Source: Thiorhodovibrio frisius (lineage in GTDB: Bacteria; Pseudomonadota; Gammaproteobacteria; Chromatiales; Chromatiaceae). From it: DNA of 64,000 nt. A program made the position numbers and the translations under genes. The DNA lies in the NCBI RefSeq assembly GCF_033954835.1, contig NZ_CP121471.1:1302001-1366000 (forward strand), given 5' to 3'. Shown here piece by piece: positions 42,569 to 49,594 of this stretch; position 1 is the first letter of the stretch; the number at the start of each line of letters is the position of its first letter. The notes beneath the pieces are model-generated. The model was not told where the DNA came from. It worked only from the letters and a program-made list of their open reading frames with translations, and made no database searches.

Positions 42569-44269
42569 ATGAATGAAGCTTCCAAGGTCGATCAACCCGA
42601 GATCGATCAACCCGCGCAGACGCGCCCGCGCCCGTGGCTGCTTGGCGGGACCTTCGCCGCCACTCTGATTGGCACTCTTACCGGCGCACTGCTGGCCATC
42701 TGGGGGCTGGTGACCATGGTTGGACATCAGCAGGAACCTGCCGCACCAGTGGCAGATGTCAGCGAAATCAGCACCGACCCTGAACCCTGGGGGCTGAACT
42801 GGCCGCATCAGTTCGACGGCTGGAAAGCCACTGCCGGGGACGGAGTTTTCGGCGGCAGCAGCGCCCTGCCGCAAAGCAAACTCGATACCCATCCCTGGCT
42901 GAAGCGCCTCTACGCTGGCTATGCCTTCAGCATCGATTACCGCGAGGCGCGCGGTCATGCCTACATGCTCTATGACCAAGGCGTGACCGAGCGTCTGACG
43001 AAAAAGCCCCAGCCTGGTGCCTGTCTGCATTGTCATGCTTCTACTTCGGTGCTCTACCGGCGCATCGGCATGGAGGCACTCGGCGAGGAGGTCACGCCCG
43101 AGACGCTGGCGGTCGAATTTAACCAACCGGCGGTGATGCGTGGCTTTGAGGAACTCAACGGCAAAGCCTACCAAGAAGTGCTGACGCTCTTGCTGGCCAC
43201 GCCTGATGGCACGCCGGATGAAAACGAACCAGTCTTCCCCAGTGCACCGGCTGGTGGCAATAGCAGCGAAGATACCGGCGAACCGCTACCCCAGGGCCAT
43301 GTCCCCAGCGGCGAGGCCCACCCGGTCACCTGCATCGACTGCCATGATCCCAAGACCATGGCAATGCGCGTTACCCGACCGGGATTCTTAAACGGCATTG
43401 CAGCGCTGGCCGCCGGAGATGCCGCCCTGCCCCATTTGCCGAGCATCGACCAATGGCGAACTGGCCCGCGTGACCAGCCCTATAACCCCAACCAACTCGC
43501 CTCGCGCCAGGAGATGCGCTCTTTCGTCTGCGGGCAGTGTCATGTCGAATACTCCGTAAGCAACAACATAACCCTGACCTACCCCTGGGCCAAGGGGCTG
43601 CGCGCCGATGACGAGGAAGCCTTCTGGGATGATTTTCGCCTCCCTGACGGCAGTGCCTTTTATGACTTCAAGAACGGCGAGACAGGTGCGCCCAGCTACA
43701 AGGCCGAGCATCCGGAGTTCGAACTATGGAGTCAGGGTATTCATGCGCGCGCCGGGGTGAGTTGCGCAGACTGCCACATGCCCAATCAGCAGGGCGAAGA
43801 GGCGATGACACTGAGCGATCACCGCGTGACCAGTCCGCTGGAGAACGTCAAAAGCGCCTGCCAGAGCTGTCATCCAGTGTCGGAAAGCGAACTGCGGGCC
43901 TGGGTCGCCACCATCCAGACCCGCACGCGGGATCTAACCCAGCGCGCCGCAGTGGCCATGACCGCGATGCTCGATGCCATTCGCGAGGCCCAGGCCGCAG
44001 GGGCCACCGACGCTGAACTGGCCGAGGTCTTCACCCACCAGCGAAAGGCCACCTGGCGGCTCGACTACATCAGCAGCGAAAATTCCAAGGGCTTTCACGC
44101 CGACCAGGAAGCCGCCCGGGTGCTGGCCGAGTCCATCGACCACAGCCGCCAGGCCCAGGCACTCGCGCTGCGCTGGCGCGCACCGGAAACACCAGACGTC
44201 AGCGTGCTCTTCAGCCGACCGGTGCGGGGCGTCACGCCCGAGCAACCACCGGAGACGGCCAACCCTTAA
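42569..44269 (+). CDS. nrfA: Membrane-anchored pentahaem cytochrome c nitrite reductase-like protein (NrfA family)
   Basis: 566 residues. An uncleaved N-terminal helix (about 24-46) would tether it on the periplasmic side. Five CXXCH motifs: CLHCH at 152, CIDCH at 255, CGQCH at 321, CADCH at 399, CQSCH at 431. In E. coli NrfA the first, catalytic haem uses CXXCK; here it is CXXCH, a variant known in some NrfA enzymes. Other family landmarks are YREARGHAYML, CGQCHVEY, TYPWAKG and HPEFELWSQGIHARAG, which carry the active-site Arg, Tyr and His positions. Expected to reduce nitrite to ammonia with six electrons. No nrfH or nrfB partner lies beside it, so electrons probably come from the quinol pool by another route. 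Confidence 0.88.
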   Translation: MNEASKVDQPEIDQPAQTRPRPWLLGGTFAATLIGTLTGALLAIWGLVTMVGHQQEPAAPVADVSEISTDPEPWGLNWPHQFDGWKATAGDGVFGGSSALPQSKLDTHPWLKRLYAGYAFSIDYREARGHAYMLYDQGVTERLTKKPQPGACLHCHASTSVLYRRIGMEALGEEVTPETLAVEFNQPAVMRGFEELNGKAYQEVLTLLLATPDGTPDENEPVFPSAPAGGNSSEDTGEPLPQGHVPSGEAHPVTCIDCHDPKTMAMRVTRPGFLNGIAALAAGDAALPHLPSIDQWRTGPRDQPYNPNQLASRQEMRSFVCGQCHVEYSVSNNITLTYPWAKGLRADDEEAFWDDFRLPDGSAFYDFKNGETGAPSYKAEHPEFELWSQGIHARAGVSCADCHMPNQQGEEAMTLSDHRVTSPLENVKSACQSCHPVSESELRAWVATIQTRTRDLTQRAAVAMTAMLDAIREAQAAGATDAELAEVFTHQRKATWRLDYISSENSKGFHADQEAARVLAESIDHSRQAQALALRWRAPETPDVSVLFSRPVRGVTPEQPPETANP

Positions 44270-44423
44270 ACAACAGCGCCTCAACCTGGCTAGGTGGTCT
44301 CACCTGGTTAGCTTCGCTCAGGCCAGCGGGTCAGCCTTCAGCATATTTTTCACTAAACCTTTGGGCTCGCGATTGACAACTTGACGACATGATTTTGCAG
44401 ATATTTCCCGCAGAGCGCGACTG

Positions 44424-44837
44424 TTAGGAATGCTGTGTAGATAGAATATCAGCATGATTTGGAACGGGGCTACTATAGCGCAAGCCAAACTCAACTCTAA
44501 AGTCCGTCGCTTTAACTTTTGGCACGAGCTTGCTCCCATGCTTCGGCAACTCAACAATACCATATCGCTCAAGCGTCTTTAGGGTGCGGGATAAATTTGA
44601 TTTCTTTCTGTGGCTAAGAGTCTCTAGTTCAGCGAGAGATCGAGGTTTGTGCTCGATAATTATTTTGAGCAATTCTTGATTATCATTGCTTAAGACCTGT
44701 GCCATTGACCCCAAAGATTCAAACCATACTTTTGGTTCGTCTCTCCTGGGCTTATATTCACCTTTAGCGATCGCAATAGTTCTTTTCATATAGTCTTGCC
44801 TGGATATGATTCCAACTTTCATTACTTTTGTAGCCAT
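44424..44837 (-). CDS. Winged-helix antitoxin-like regulator (TumA-like)
   Basis: 137 residues with a helix-turn-helix at about 60-110 (ELLKIIIEHKPRSLAEL, KKSNLSRTLKTLERYGIVEL), like the HVO_A0114-type wHTH proteins paired with TumE toxins. Spacing to the upstream toxin-like gene is 10 bp. Its stop codon lies inside CCTAAC, as in nearby integron cassette genes, so it may be the last member of the array. The region is markedly more AT-rich than the chromosome on its left. Confidence 0.75.
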   Translation of the reverse strand: MATKVMKVGIISRQDYMKRTIAIAKGEYKPRRDEPKVWFESLGSMAQVLSNDNQELLKIIIEHKPRSLAELETLSHRKKSNLSRTLKTLERYGIVELPKHGSKLVPKVKATDFRVEFGLRYSSPVPNHADILSTQHS

Positions 44838-44847
44838 ATCAATTTAC

Positions 44848-45210
44848 CTATACAAAACCATTTATAATGCTATTTACATCATTCCAGAAGTCTTCAAGCA
44901 ACTGTGCTGCACTTTCAAACTCGTATGCTGATACTATATGCTTTTCATGCTTATGATCCCACTCTAAGCGTTTTCCACAATAATTACCTCGTTTAGGCTT
45001 AATGCTGTGCGCGTTATCATATCCAATTATTCTTTTGTTGTAACTATCATGCAATGTTAACGAGTATTTCACTCCATGCGGTATTTTCTCATTGGGGACT
45101 ACGACCTTGGCTTCAATCTTGGTCCAGTATCCGTTATCCATCGGGAAAACCTCGCCATTCATTTCCAGCAAGGTGGCCAGTCCTTGGTCAAAGCAGAATG
45201 TATCAGTCAT
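44848..45210 (-). CDS. TumE-family toxin-like protein (DUF6516)
   Basis: 120 residues; it resembles the DUF6516 TumE proteins, with PMDNGYWTKIEAKVV, YSLTLHDSYNKRIIGYDNAH and LEWDHKH followed by a C-terminal helix. In described pairs the toxin precedes a winged-helix antitoxin, which is the order seen here. The toxic activity is not certain from sequence. Low GC content and a position beside integron-type sites suggest it was acquired as a cassette. Confidence 0.75.
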   Translation of the reverse strand: MTDTFCFDQGLATLLEMNGEVFPMDNGYWTKIEAKVVVPNEKIPHGVKYSLTLHDSYNKRIIGYDNAHSIKPKRGNYCGKRLEWDHKHEKHIVSAYEFESAAQLLEDFWNDVNSIINGFV

Positions 45211-45283
45211 TGCTTGGCAATATTATCATCGGCTGATAACTTAAATATAGCACAGTTCCATGGTTGTTCATAACTTAAGCCTA

Positions 45284-45358
45284 AGCCGTCCCGGAAAGTG
45301 GCGTGAGCGCACCGAGCGGCAATTGCAGCGGCCGGCCTTCAGGATTTTCTAGGACTAA
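45284..45358 (-). repeat. Degenerate attC site at the left end of the array
   Basis: Read on the minus strand, it begins GTCCTAG and ends CTTAGGC, one or two changes from the GTCCAAC and GTTAGGC cores. The interior shares AGCGGCCGGC and CTTCAGG-like segments with the next site. Probably inactive. Confidence 0.4.
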
Positions 45359-45434
45359 ACTGCCTTACCCGCGATGCCAGTAAACCATTTGACGCTATTC
45401 GTCTAGTGAGTTAAGCAAGCTGTCCCTGGAACTC

Positions 45435-45466
45435 CAAAAAAGCCCCGAGGCGCGAACCTCGGGGCT
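45435..45466 (-). terminator. Rho-independent terminator at the left end of the cassette array
   Basis: A perfect 10-bp stem, AGCCCCGAGG with CCTCGGGGCT (45441-45450 and 45457-45466), is followed on the minus strand by six T residues. It would stop transcripts leaving the array before the tumE/tumA pair. Confidence 0.85.
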
Positions 45467-45611
45467 GAAAGGTGAAAACCAGCGATCAGGTGAAATCAGC
45501 TAGGGGACTGGGCGTCCTTGTCCGGGTGGCTCGACCCTTTGATTGCCATCCGGACACCGTTGTTCCATTTCTCGTCTTGTTGGTGATTGTTCCATGCTTT
45601 GTCCTTTTTAT

Positions 45612-45720
45612 GGCTAACGTCGCAAATCAGGCGACCCAAAAGCGCGCTTGCACAGGGCTTAAACCTAACTGCGAGCTCGTTGCGCGCTTTTGGGATCGCC
45701 TGTATTTGCCTTGTTAAGGC
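45612..45720 (-). repeat. attC site 1
   Basis: Long imperfect palindrome whose inner arms share GCGCGCTTTTGGG and GCGATCC/GCGACC-like blocks (45630-45650 against 45680-45700). Ends are CTTAAC and GTTAGCC on the minus strand. The stop codon of the DUF2442 gene sits in the first core. Confidence 0.8.
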
Positions 45721-45962
45721 ATTTCTTCACCGTTTTGCCAAAGCTCATATTCGCTAATATCAATTTCCGAGTTCCAAGACACAGCGTGACCACCCGGCTC
45801 AACCGATACGTTTCTAAAGAATGCTGGGTTTTGGAGAGGCAGAAACATCTCGCGCTCCGTGAGCCGATTTATGTCGTACTTCTTCCTTTTTCCATTTGAG
45901 AATAACACAACAAGAAAATGTCCTTCTTGAGGTATCGCGCTTTGAACTTTTGGAATATTCAT
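45714..45962 (-). CDS. DUF2442 protein
   Basis: 82 residues starting MNIPKVQSAIP, 2 bp after the stop of the DUF4160 frame. Family features: HFLVVLFSNGKRKKYDIN, a Phe/Leu-rich centre, and GGHAVSWNSEIDISEYELW at the end. DUF4160 and DUF2442 genes are usually paired and often treated as a toxin-antitoxin-like module, without firm biochemical proof. Here the upstream partner is frameshifted, so this gene may persist alone. Confidence 0.82.
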   Translation of the reverse strand: MNIPKVQSAIPQEGHFLVVLFSNGKRKKYDINRLTEREMFLPLQNPAFFRNVSVEPGGHAVSWNSEIDISEYELWQNGEEMP

Positions 45963-45964
45963 GG

Positions 45965-46212
45965 CTATTGAAGGGGTGGCAGTTTCTTGAATTCCTGTAA
46001 TCTCCACATTTCTTGAAGATCAGATTTATAAGAGGTTGCCCACTCTACTACGAGCTTTCTTGCTCTTGAGGGAAGATCGCCCTCAATCATCTCCAAAGTC
46101 TCTATGTCGAAGATGGCGTTGTGCTCTCGATAGACCGCGTGAAAGTGTGGTGGCGCATGATCGCCAAAGAAGAGCTTGATGATGACTCGTAAAAACGTGA
46201 GATCTCGGGCAT
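45965..46212 (-). pseudogene. DUF4160 gene with a 5' frameshift
   Basis: The ATG at 46212 opens MPEISRFYE, then the frame is lost. One base later the conserved sequence continues as VIIKLFFGDHAPPHFHAVYR, FDIETLEMIEGDLPSRARKL and EWATSYKSDLQEMWRLQ to a TAG at 45965. Restoring one G after TTTTAC would rebuild MPEISRFYG followed by the whole domain. The shifted frame has no start codon of its own before a stop. Either a true inactivation or a sequencing error. Confidence 0.8.
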
Positions 46213-46232
46213 ATTACTCTAATCTTGGCGTG

Positions 46233-46295
46233 CCCTAACGCGAGCCACAGCCGCCGCGAGCGAAGCGAGCGGCCGGCTGAAGGCCATCGTTAGCT
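46233..46295 (-). repeat. attC site 2
   Basis: Minus strand from AGCTAAC to GTTAGGG with a stem formed by CAGCCGGCCGCTCGC and GCGGCGGCTG. The antitoxin-like gene reads through most of it and stops inside the distal core, so its last ~18 residues are encoded by the site. Confidence 0.78.
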
Positions 46296-46441
46296 GCTCT
46301 TGGCTTCAGGCGAACCAGTCTTTTACCGACCAGAGCTTGGTGTGTCTTGTAATCTTCACAGATTGCGTCCAAATCGTAATTGAACCTTTTTGAGTGCTCG
46401 TCACGAACCTGACGCACACATTCTAAGATCGGATCTTTCAT
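46235..46441 (-). CDS. Small antitoxin-like protein partnered with a PIN-domain protein
   Basis: 68 residues; the first ~48 (MKDPILECVRQVRDEHSKRF, NYDLDAICEDYKTHQALVG) follow a widespread pattern of small proteins next to PIN toxins. The rest is attC-encoded. It lies 10 bp downstream of the PIN gene, so toxin comes first. The assignment rests on resemblance and pairing only. Confidence 0.65.
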   Translation of the reverse strand: MKDPILECVRQVRDEHSKRFNYDLDAICEDYKTHQALVGKRLVRLKPRAANDGLQPAARFARGGCGSR

Positions 46442-46451
46442 AGCTCATTAC

Positions 46452-46913
46452 CTAAGAATTCTTCGGGAGAACATATTTCAGGACAGTTCCAGCCGTTTTT
46501 TCTACGACTTGGCGAATTTGAGATCGTATGAAGGGATTGTTTATATGCTTAAAATTCCAAGTCACTATGACATCCATGCCATTGGAAGCTGCAACCGCAA
46601 TATGCAAAGCATCCTCTGGGCATTTGTCCGGGATTATCTTTTGATCGAGAAGTTGACGGGCTAGTTCTTTGACCTCGTTGTCGATTCTAAGAACTGGGAA
46701 TTCTTCGATCTTATTGCATCGCTGTGTTGCTTGAGTTTCGTCACCTTTTGATGCCTCTTGGATTACAATGTCTGAAATATATGCATCATAATCACTGAGC
46801 TTTTCCCAGAAATCGGAGGTCGAGGCTTGGTGAGCAGCGATTACTATGTTCTTCGATGTTCGAGCCACCAAATAGCTTAAAACGCTAGTTTCGATGTATA
46901 TTTTTAGCTTCAT
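46452..46913 (-). CDS. PIN-domain protein (putative toxin ribonuclease)
   Basis: 153 residues with acidic PIN residues in KIYIETSVLSYL (the first position is Glu-Thr rather than Asp), IVIQEAS, PEDALHIAVA and TWNFKHI. The fold normally binds Mg2+ and cuts RNA. It is encoded with a small antitoxin-like protein on one integron-type cassette bounded by attC 2 and attC 3. Confidence 0.82.
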   Translation of the reverse strand: MKLKIYIETSVLSYLVARTSKNIVIAAHQASTSDFWEKLSDYDAYISDIVIQEASKGDETQATQRCNKIEEFPVLRIDNEVKELARQLLDQKIIPDKCPEDALHIAVAASNGMDVIVTWNFKHINNPFIRSQIRQVVEKTAGTVLKYVLPKNS

Positions 46914-46929
46914 CGCTTTTGATTGTTGC

Positions 46930-47015
46930 AGCTAACGTTACGCATCAGCCGGCGCAATAAGCAGAGCGAGGAACGAGCGGCGCTTATTGGGGTCGGCTGC
47001 ATGCGCTCGTTAGGT
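46930..47015 (-). repeat. attC site 3
   Basis: Minus strand from ACCTAAC to GTTAGCT. Arms CAGCCGGCGCAATAAGC and GCTTATTGGGGTCGGCTG pair with few mismatches around a short loop. One of the clearest sites in the array. Confidence 0.88.
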
Positions 47016-47075
47016 GAATTGAAAGATTAGATTCAGCCTTGAAAACAAACCGAACCTAATCCGTTAGATTAATTA

Positions 47076-47564
47076 TTACAGCCCTGTGACTTCAACATAT
47101 AATTGCCCTTGATCAGTCTCCTGAGCTAAATAGGTAATCGGCAGCTTGTTGCCGTTGTTAAATCTGAGACTCGCTGAACAGGATGCTTTTTTTAACTCAA
47201 CATTTTTATCATTGGTCCTAATTTCATCGAGTTTCAACCCAGCCTCTTCAACCAAATTTTCTGACTCAGCAATTATTGAAAGTACATAGTCTCTTTCAAA
47301 CGTGAAGTTTGATGCAACCTCATAATTCTGAGGCGGATCATTTTTCCATTGATCAATCGAGAACCTAGAGATAGCCGTCGCGAAGATATACCCATTCTTG
47401 CTCATTAACTGCGATACAAAAACTTGATTTAGGGTCTCTTCATTTGATATATTCAATACTAATTCTTGCACATCAGAATCTGAACATGTAGGCGCTTTAT
47501 TGACACCGCACGCAGCGAATTGTAATACAATGATCGCCAAATACAAACGTTTATCAATTTTCAT
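47076..47564 (-). CDS. Uncharacterised lipoprotein on a cassette
   Basis: 162 residues. The N-terminus KRLYLAIIVLQFAACG looks like a lipoprotein signal with Cys at about 19. The mature part is mixed alpha/beta with two further cysteines and no recognised motif. Similar orphan exported proteins are frequent in integron cassettes. AT-rich relative to the chromosome. Confidence 0.65.
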   Translation of the reverse strand: MKIDKRLYLAIIVLQFAACGVNKAPTCSDSDVQELVLNISNEETLNQVFVSQLMSKNGYIFATAISRFSIDQWKNDPPQNYEVASNFTFERDYVLSIIAESENLVEEAGLKLDEIRTNDKNVELKKASCSASLRFNNGNKLPITYLAQETDQGQLYVEVTGL

Positions 47565-47589
47565 TATTACCTCGGTTGTTACTAAGTAA

Positions 47590-47634
47590 AGCTAATGTTA
47601 TGGCTGACCAGACCGCTTGTTAAGACCTTATATC
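47590..47634 (-). repeat. Degenerate or truncated attC (site 4)
   Basis: Minus strand from TCTTAAC to ATTAGCT, only about 45 bp long. Its end CATAACATTAGCT resembles the end of site 3 (CGTAACGTTAGCT), but the central stem is missing. Confidence 0.45.
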
Positions 47635-47641
47635 GCGCGGT

Positions 47642-47947
47642 TCAGGCTAATTTGCGCCATGTTGAGCAAGAGCTATTTTCGCCGAATATGTTTCGGCTAG
47701 AAATGTTCGCCGCAGTTTCTTGAATGGCATATTCACCGCTGATAGCACCTTCCTTCAATCTTTTTCCGATTGCTGAATGCAACGTTTGGAATGGCTTGCC
47801 GCTGTCTATAGATGCCAAAGCGTTGATATATGGTTTCTGATTTTCGCTTGCTAACTTCAATATGAATTGATGGGTGTCAAATTCATACGTCATGGCCTGC
47901 AATGCCGTGCTCATTGCGCTCTCTAGGGCCTGGCTCAAATTACTCAT
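47642..47947 (-). CDS. Uncharacterised small cytoplasmic protein on a cassette
   Basis: 101 residues. It contains YEFDTHQFILKLASENQKPYI in two pieces, a pattern I have seen in small integron-cassette proteins, and a C-terminal end with NIFGENSSCSTWRKL. No signal peptide. Function unknown. It lies between attC 5 and the truncated site 4. Confidence 0.65.
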   Translation of the reverse strand: MSNLSQALESAMSTALQAMTYEFDTHQFILKLASENQKPYINALASIDSGKPFQTLHSAIGKRLKEGAISGEYAIQETAANISSRNIFGENSSCSTWRKLA

Positions 47948-48119
47948 ATGTCACCTTAGGTTTTCTCTAATGGACCAAGAGTCAGGCAGGCTGCCCAACT
48001 ACTACGTATTCATTTTTCGAGGGGAGAACTTTACACCGCCTTCGGTGTTTTTTCCCAAACGATGACCTGGATCAAATTTCGGCCCGATGTTTCTTCAGAC
48101 TTTCGCCCATTTTCTGTGG

Positions 48120-48220
48120 GCATAACGTCAAAGGCTAAGGCGGCGCGCGCCTGCACGACATCGGCCAGTTCAACTCCGACCCCGAATGGCGCGCGCTCGC
48201 TCTTTGGCCGCTCGTTAGGC
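48120..48220 (-). repeat. attC site 5
   Basis: Minus strand from GCCTAAC to GTTATGC. Arms CAAAGGCTAAGGCGG and CCGCTCGTTAGGC with a GCGCGCGC core pair imperfectly; the central loop is about 40 bp. One mismatch to GTTRRRY at the distal core. Confidence 0.78.
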
Positions 48221-48262
48221 ATTGTTTAGCGCCCCTTAGGTTCGAGAATTGAGTAAACTGTC

Positions 48263-48340
48263 CTTTGAACTTGAACTTGAACTTGTCGGAACTTGCTTGA
48301 ACTTCAACTTCGAACTTCGGAACTTCACCCAGAACTTCGA
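48263..48340. repeat. Degenerate GAACTT repeat
   Basis: TTGAAC/GAACTT-type hexamers recur about ten times with variable spacing. They are non-coding and give only frame-shifting low-complexity translations. Confidence 0.6.
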
Positions 48341-48438
48341 ATTTTCCGAGCTTCCCGGAACTCCCTCCCCCACGTGGGGGGTCGGAGAGTCAGCGGGTTG
48401 CGATACCGAAAGCGATAACAGATGGGGTGTCTGAACGC

Positions 48439-48929
48439 TTAGATATCCACATGAGCCGCTATTACTGCAAACAATTTTATCTTTCCATCAACCTCAGTAA
48501 AAAATAATTGTGTCCAATTGTAAAGACTTCCTTGGAGTTCTGCTTTGTAAACTTGGCGCTGCTTCATTTTTGAAGGGAACCATTCAGGATATTTTGCCTT
48601 TTTGACCGGTGAAATCTTGCTAAGTTTTTTGCCGATTTCGAAAGGTCATCGTAAAAAAGAACAAAAGACAATGTGCTGACATCATCGCTTCTTTCTTCGC
48701 GTATAAAAATTTCTCGGCTTACTTTAGATGGTTCATTCCCTCCAAAATCTAATGAGACGGGAAAATTGATTTTATCAATCAACTTTTCTTTATCTCCTGT
48801 TGCAATAGCAGTACGAAAGTCTTTCCAAAAGCTATTGGTACCGCTATTGTCAGCCTCCGCAGTCATAAACGCGATTTGAGATAGTAGCAATAAGCAGAAA
48901 ACGATGTAACGAATCACAATTCCTCCCAC
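48439..48929 (-). pseudogene. Frameshifted small secreted-protein gene
   Basis: A signal peptide (YIVFCLLLLSQIAFMTAEA) leads to SFWKDFRTAIATGDKEKLID and the frame runs normally to KSAKN. It then enters an A-run (near 48625). In the written frame it ends at ...NGSLQK. One frame over it continues as KKLSKISPVKKAKYPEW, KAELQGSLYNWTQLFF and TEVDGKIKLFAVI to a stop at 48439. That second part has the typical C-terminal strand pattern of small periplasmic proteins. One A missing from the run explains it; a sequencing error or phase variation at the A-run are alternatives. Confidence 0.75.
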
Positions 48930-48937
48930 AAGCGGTT

Positions 48938-49009
48938 GTCTAACGCCGTGCTCGGTCGAGCCGGTTGAGCGAGAGCGAAACCGGCTTTGGCTGGAGCAAT
49001 TCGTTAGGC
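48938..49009 (-). repeat. attC site 6
   Basis: Minus strand from GCCTAAC to GTTAGAC, both cores matching the consensus exactly. A compact 72-bp site with stem GAGCCGGTTGAGC and GAAACCGGCTTTGGC. The best attC in the window. Confidence 0.9.
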
Positions 49010-49065
49010 GATTTGATGGATTAACTTCGATCTTCGGAATTAAACCAAACTCGGCCCGTTTGATT

Positions 49066-49434
49066 TCATTCTCTCTTCTGGTAATTACCCATCATTGCAC
49101 ACGTAGAATTCTCTTCATCTTCTGTCTTGATGCAACTATCGCGGACATCAGCGCTATTATTTGCGAATTTTATAGTTGTAAAACACGTATTTTTTCCTTC
49201 ACTTCTTGCATAAATCAATTGACGAGATTCCAATGTAGTCGTTTTATTATCGATTAAAACTTCACCTCCACAACTTCCGGTTCCAATACCAAGCCACACT
49301 TGGTATCTGTTTGGTTGTAATTCCTCAACTGTCAAGTAGCCAAATTCCCCATCGTACTCTCCTTCAATAGTGTTGGCTGCAATGCTTTGTGAACACCACG
49401 TCAACCCAAAGCAAATCGCTATTTCTGTTCTCAT
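49066..49434 (-). CDS. Uncharacterised secreted protein on a cassette
   Basis: 122 residues. A signal peptide ends near SIAANT. The mature part has TIEGEYDGEFGYLTVEEL, IGTGSCGGEV and several cysteines (in SCGGEV, NTCFTT, DSCIKT and STCAMM) that could form two disulfides. No family recognised. It is bounded by attC 6 and attC 7. Confidence 0.68.
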   Translation of the reverse strand: MRTEIAICFGLTWCSQSIAANTIEGEYDGEFGYLTVEELQPNRYQVWLGIGTGSCGGEVLIDNKTTTLESRQLIYARSEGKNTCFTTIKFANNSADVRDSCIKTEDEENSTCAMMGNYQKRE

Positions 49435-49472
49435 TTGAAACTTTCTCTTTATTTATCGACGAATCTAGTGTC

Positions 49473-49568
49473 GCCTAACGAAAAGGCATTTTATCCGGCG
49501 TGCGCCAGACAGTTCTCGCAGTTGACGCACCGATTTTTTAGCGCACGGCGGATAAATGTTTGTTGGAC
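49473..49568 (-). repeat. attC site 7
   Basis: Minus strand from GTCCAAC to GTTAGGC, both consensus. Arms CATTTATCCGCCGTGCGC and GCGCACGCCGGATAAAATG pair over 17-18 bp around a 30-bp loop. Confidence 0.9.
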
Positions 49569-49594
49569 TAAACCGCCTTATGCGGGGTGCCAGT
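49565..49594. repeat. 30-bp direct repeat, right copy
   Basis: GGACTAAACCGCCTTA followed by TGCCAGT. It matches 45352-45381 at 25 of 30 positions, so near-identical sequence flanks both ends of the array. An inverted relative (GGCGGTTTAGTTCAA) lies at 49868-49882. Confidence 0.65.

Larger units (their letters stand above)
47948..48438. other. Non-coding stretch around attC 5
   Basis: It holds a small hairpin (ACACCG...CGGTGT then T6, 48033-48053) that would terminate plus-strand transcripts, the attC 5 site, a GAACTT-rich degenerate repeat and a CCCCCACGTGGGGG palindrome near 48365. No gene could be supported, although the space between attC 5 and the frameshifted gene is longer than usual for a cassette. 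Confidence 0.5.
45284..49568 (-). mobile_element. Integron-like cassette array without integrase (CALIN)
   Basis: All small genes here point left. Between them lie 60-110 bp imperfect palindromes that start with RYYYAAC-like and end with GTTRRRY-like core sites. Six clear attC sites and two degenerate ones are listed separately. Several gene stop codons fall inside or next to the core sites, as is normal for cassettes. No intI gene is present in the window. The content (TA-like pairs and small secreted orphans) fits sedentary chromosomal arrays. TumE/TumA on the left and the degraded RHH gene on the right may belong to it. Confidence 0.82.

Noticed and set aside
44270-44340. Hairpin after the nrfA-like gene as a rho-independent terminator
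   Set aside because: AGGTG/CACCT pairing exists but no T-run follows, so it is not called.
45472-45717. An 81-codon plus-strand frame beside attC 1
   Set aside because: It runs through the attC palindrome and opposes every gene in the array; no ribosome site or family resemblance.
48031-48222. A 63-codon minus-strand frame
   Set aside because: Almost all of it is the attC 5 sequence plus a hairpin, so it is a translation of a recombination site.
48249-48434. A 61-codon plus-strand frame with ELELELVG
   Set aside because: It is produced by the GAACTT repeat and begins with TTG in the non-coding spacer.
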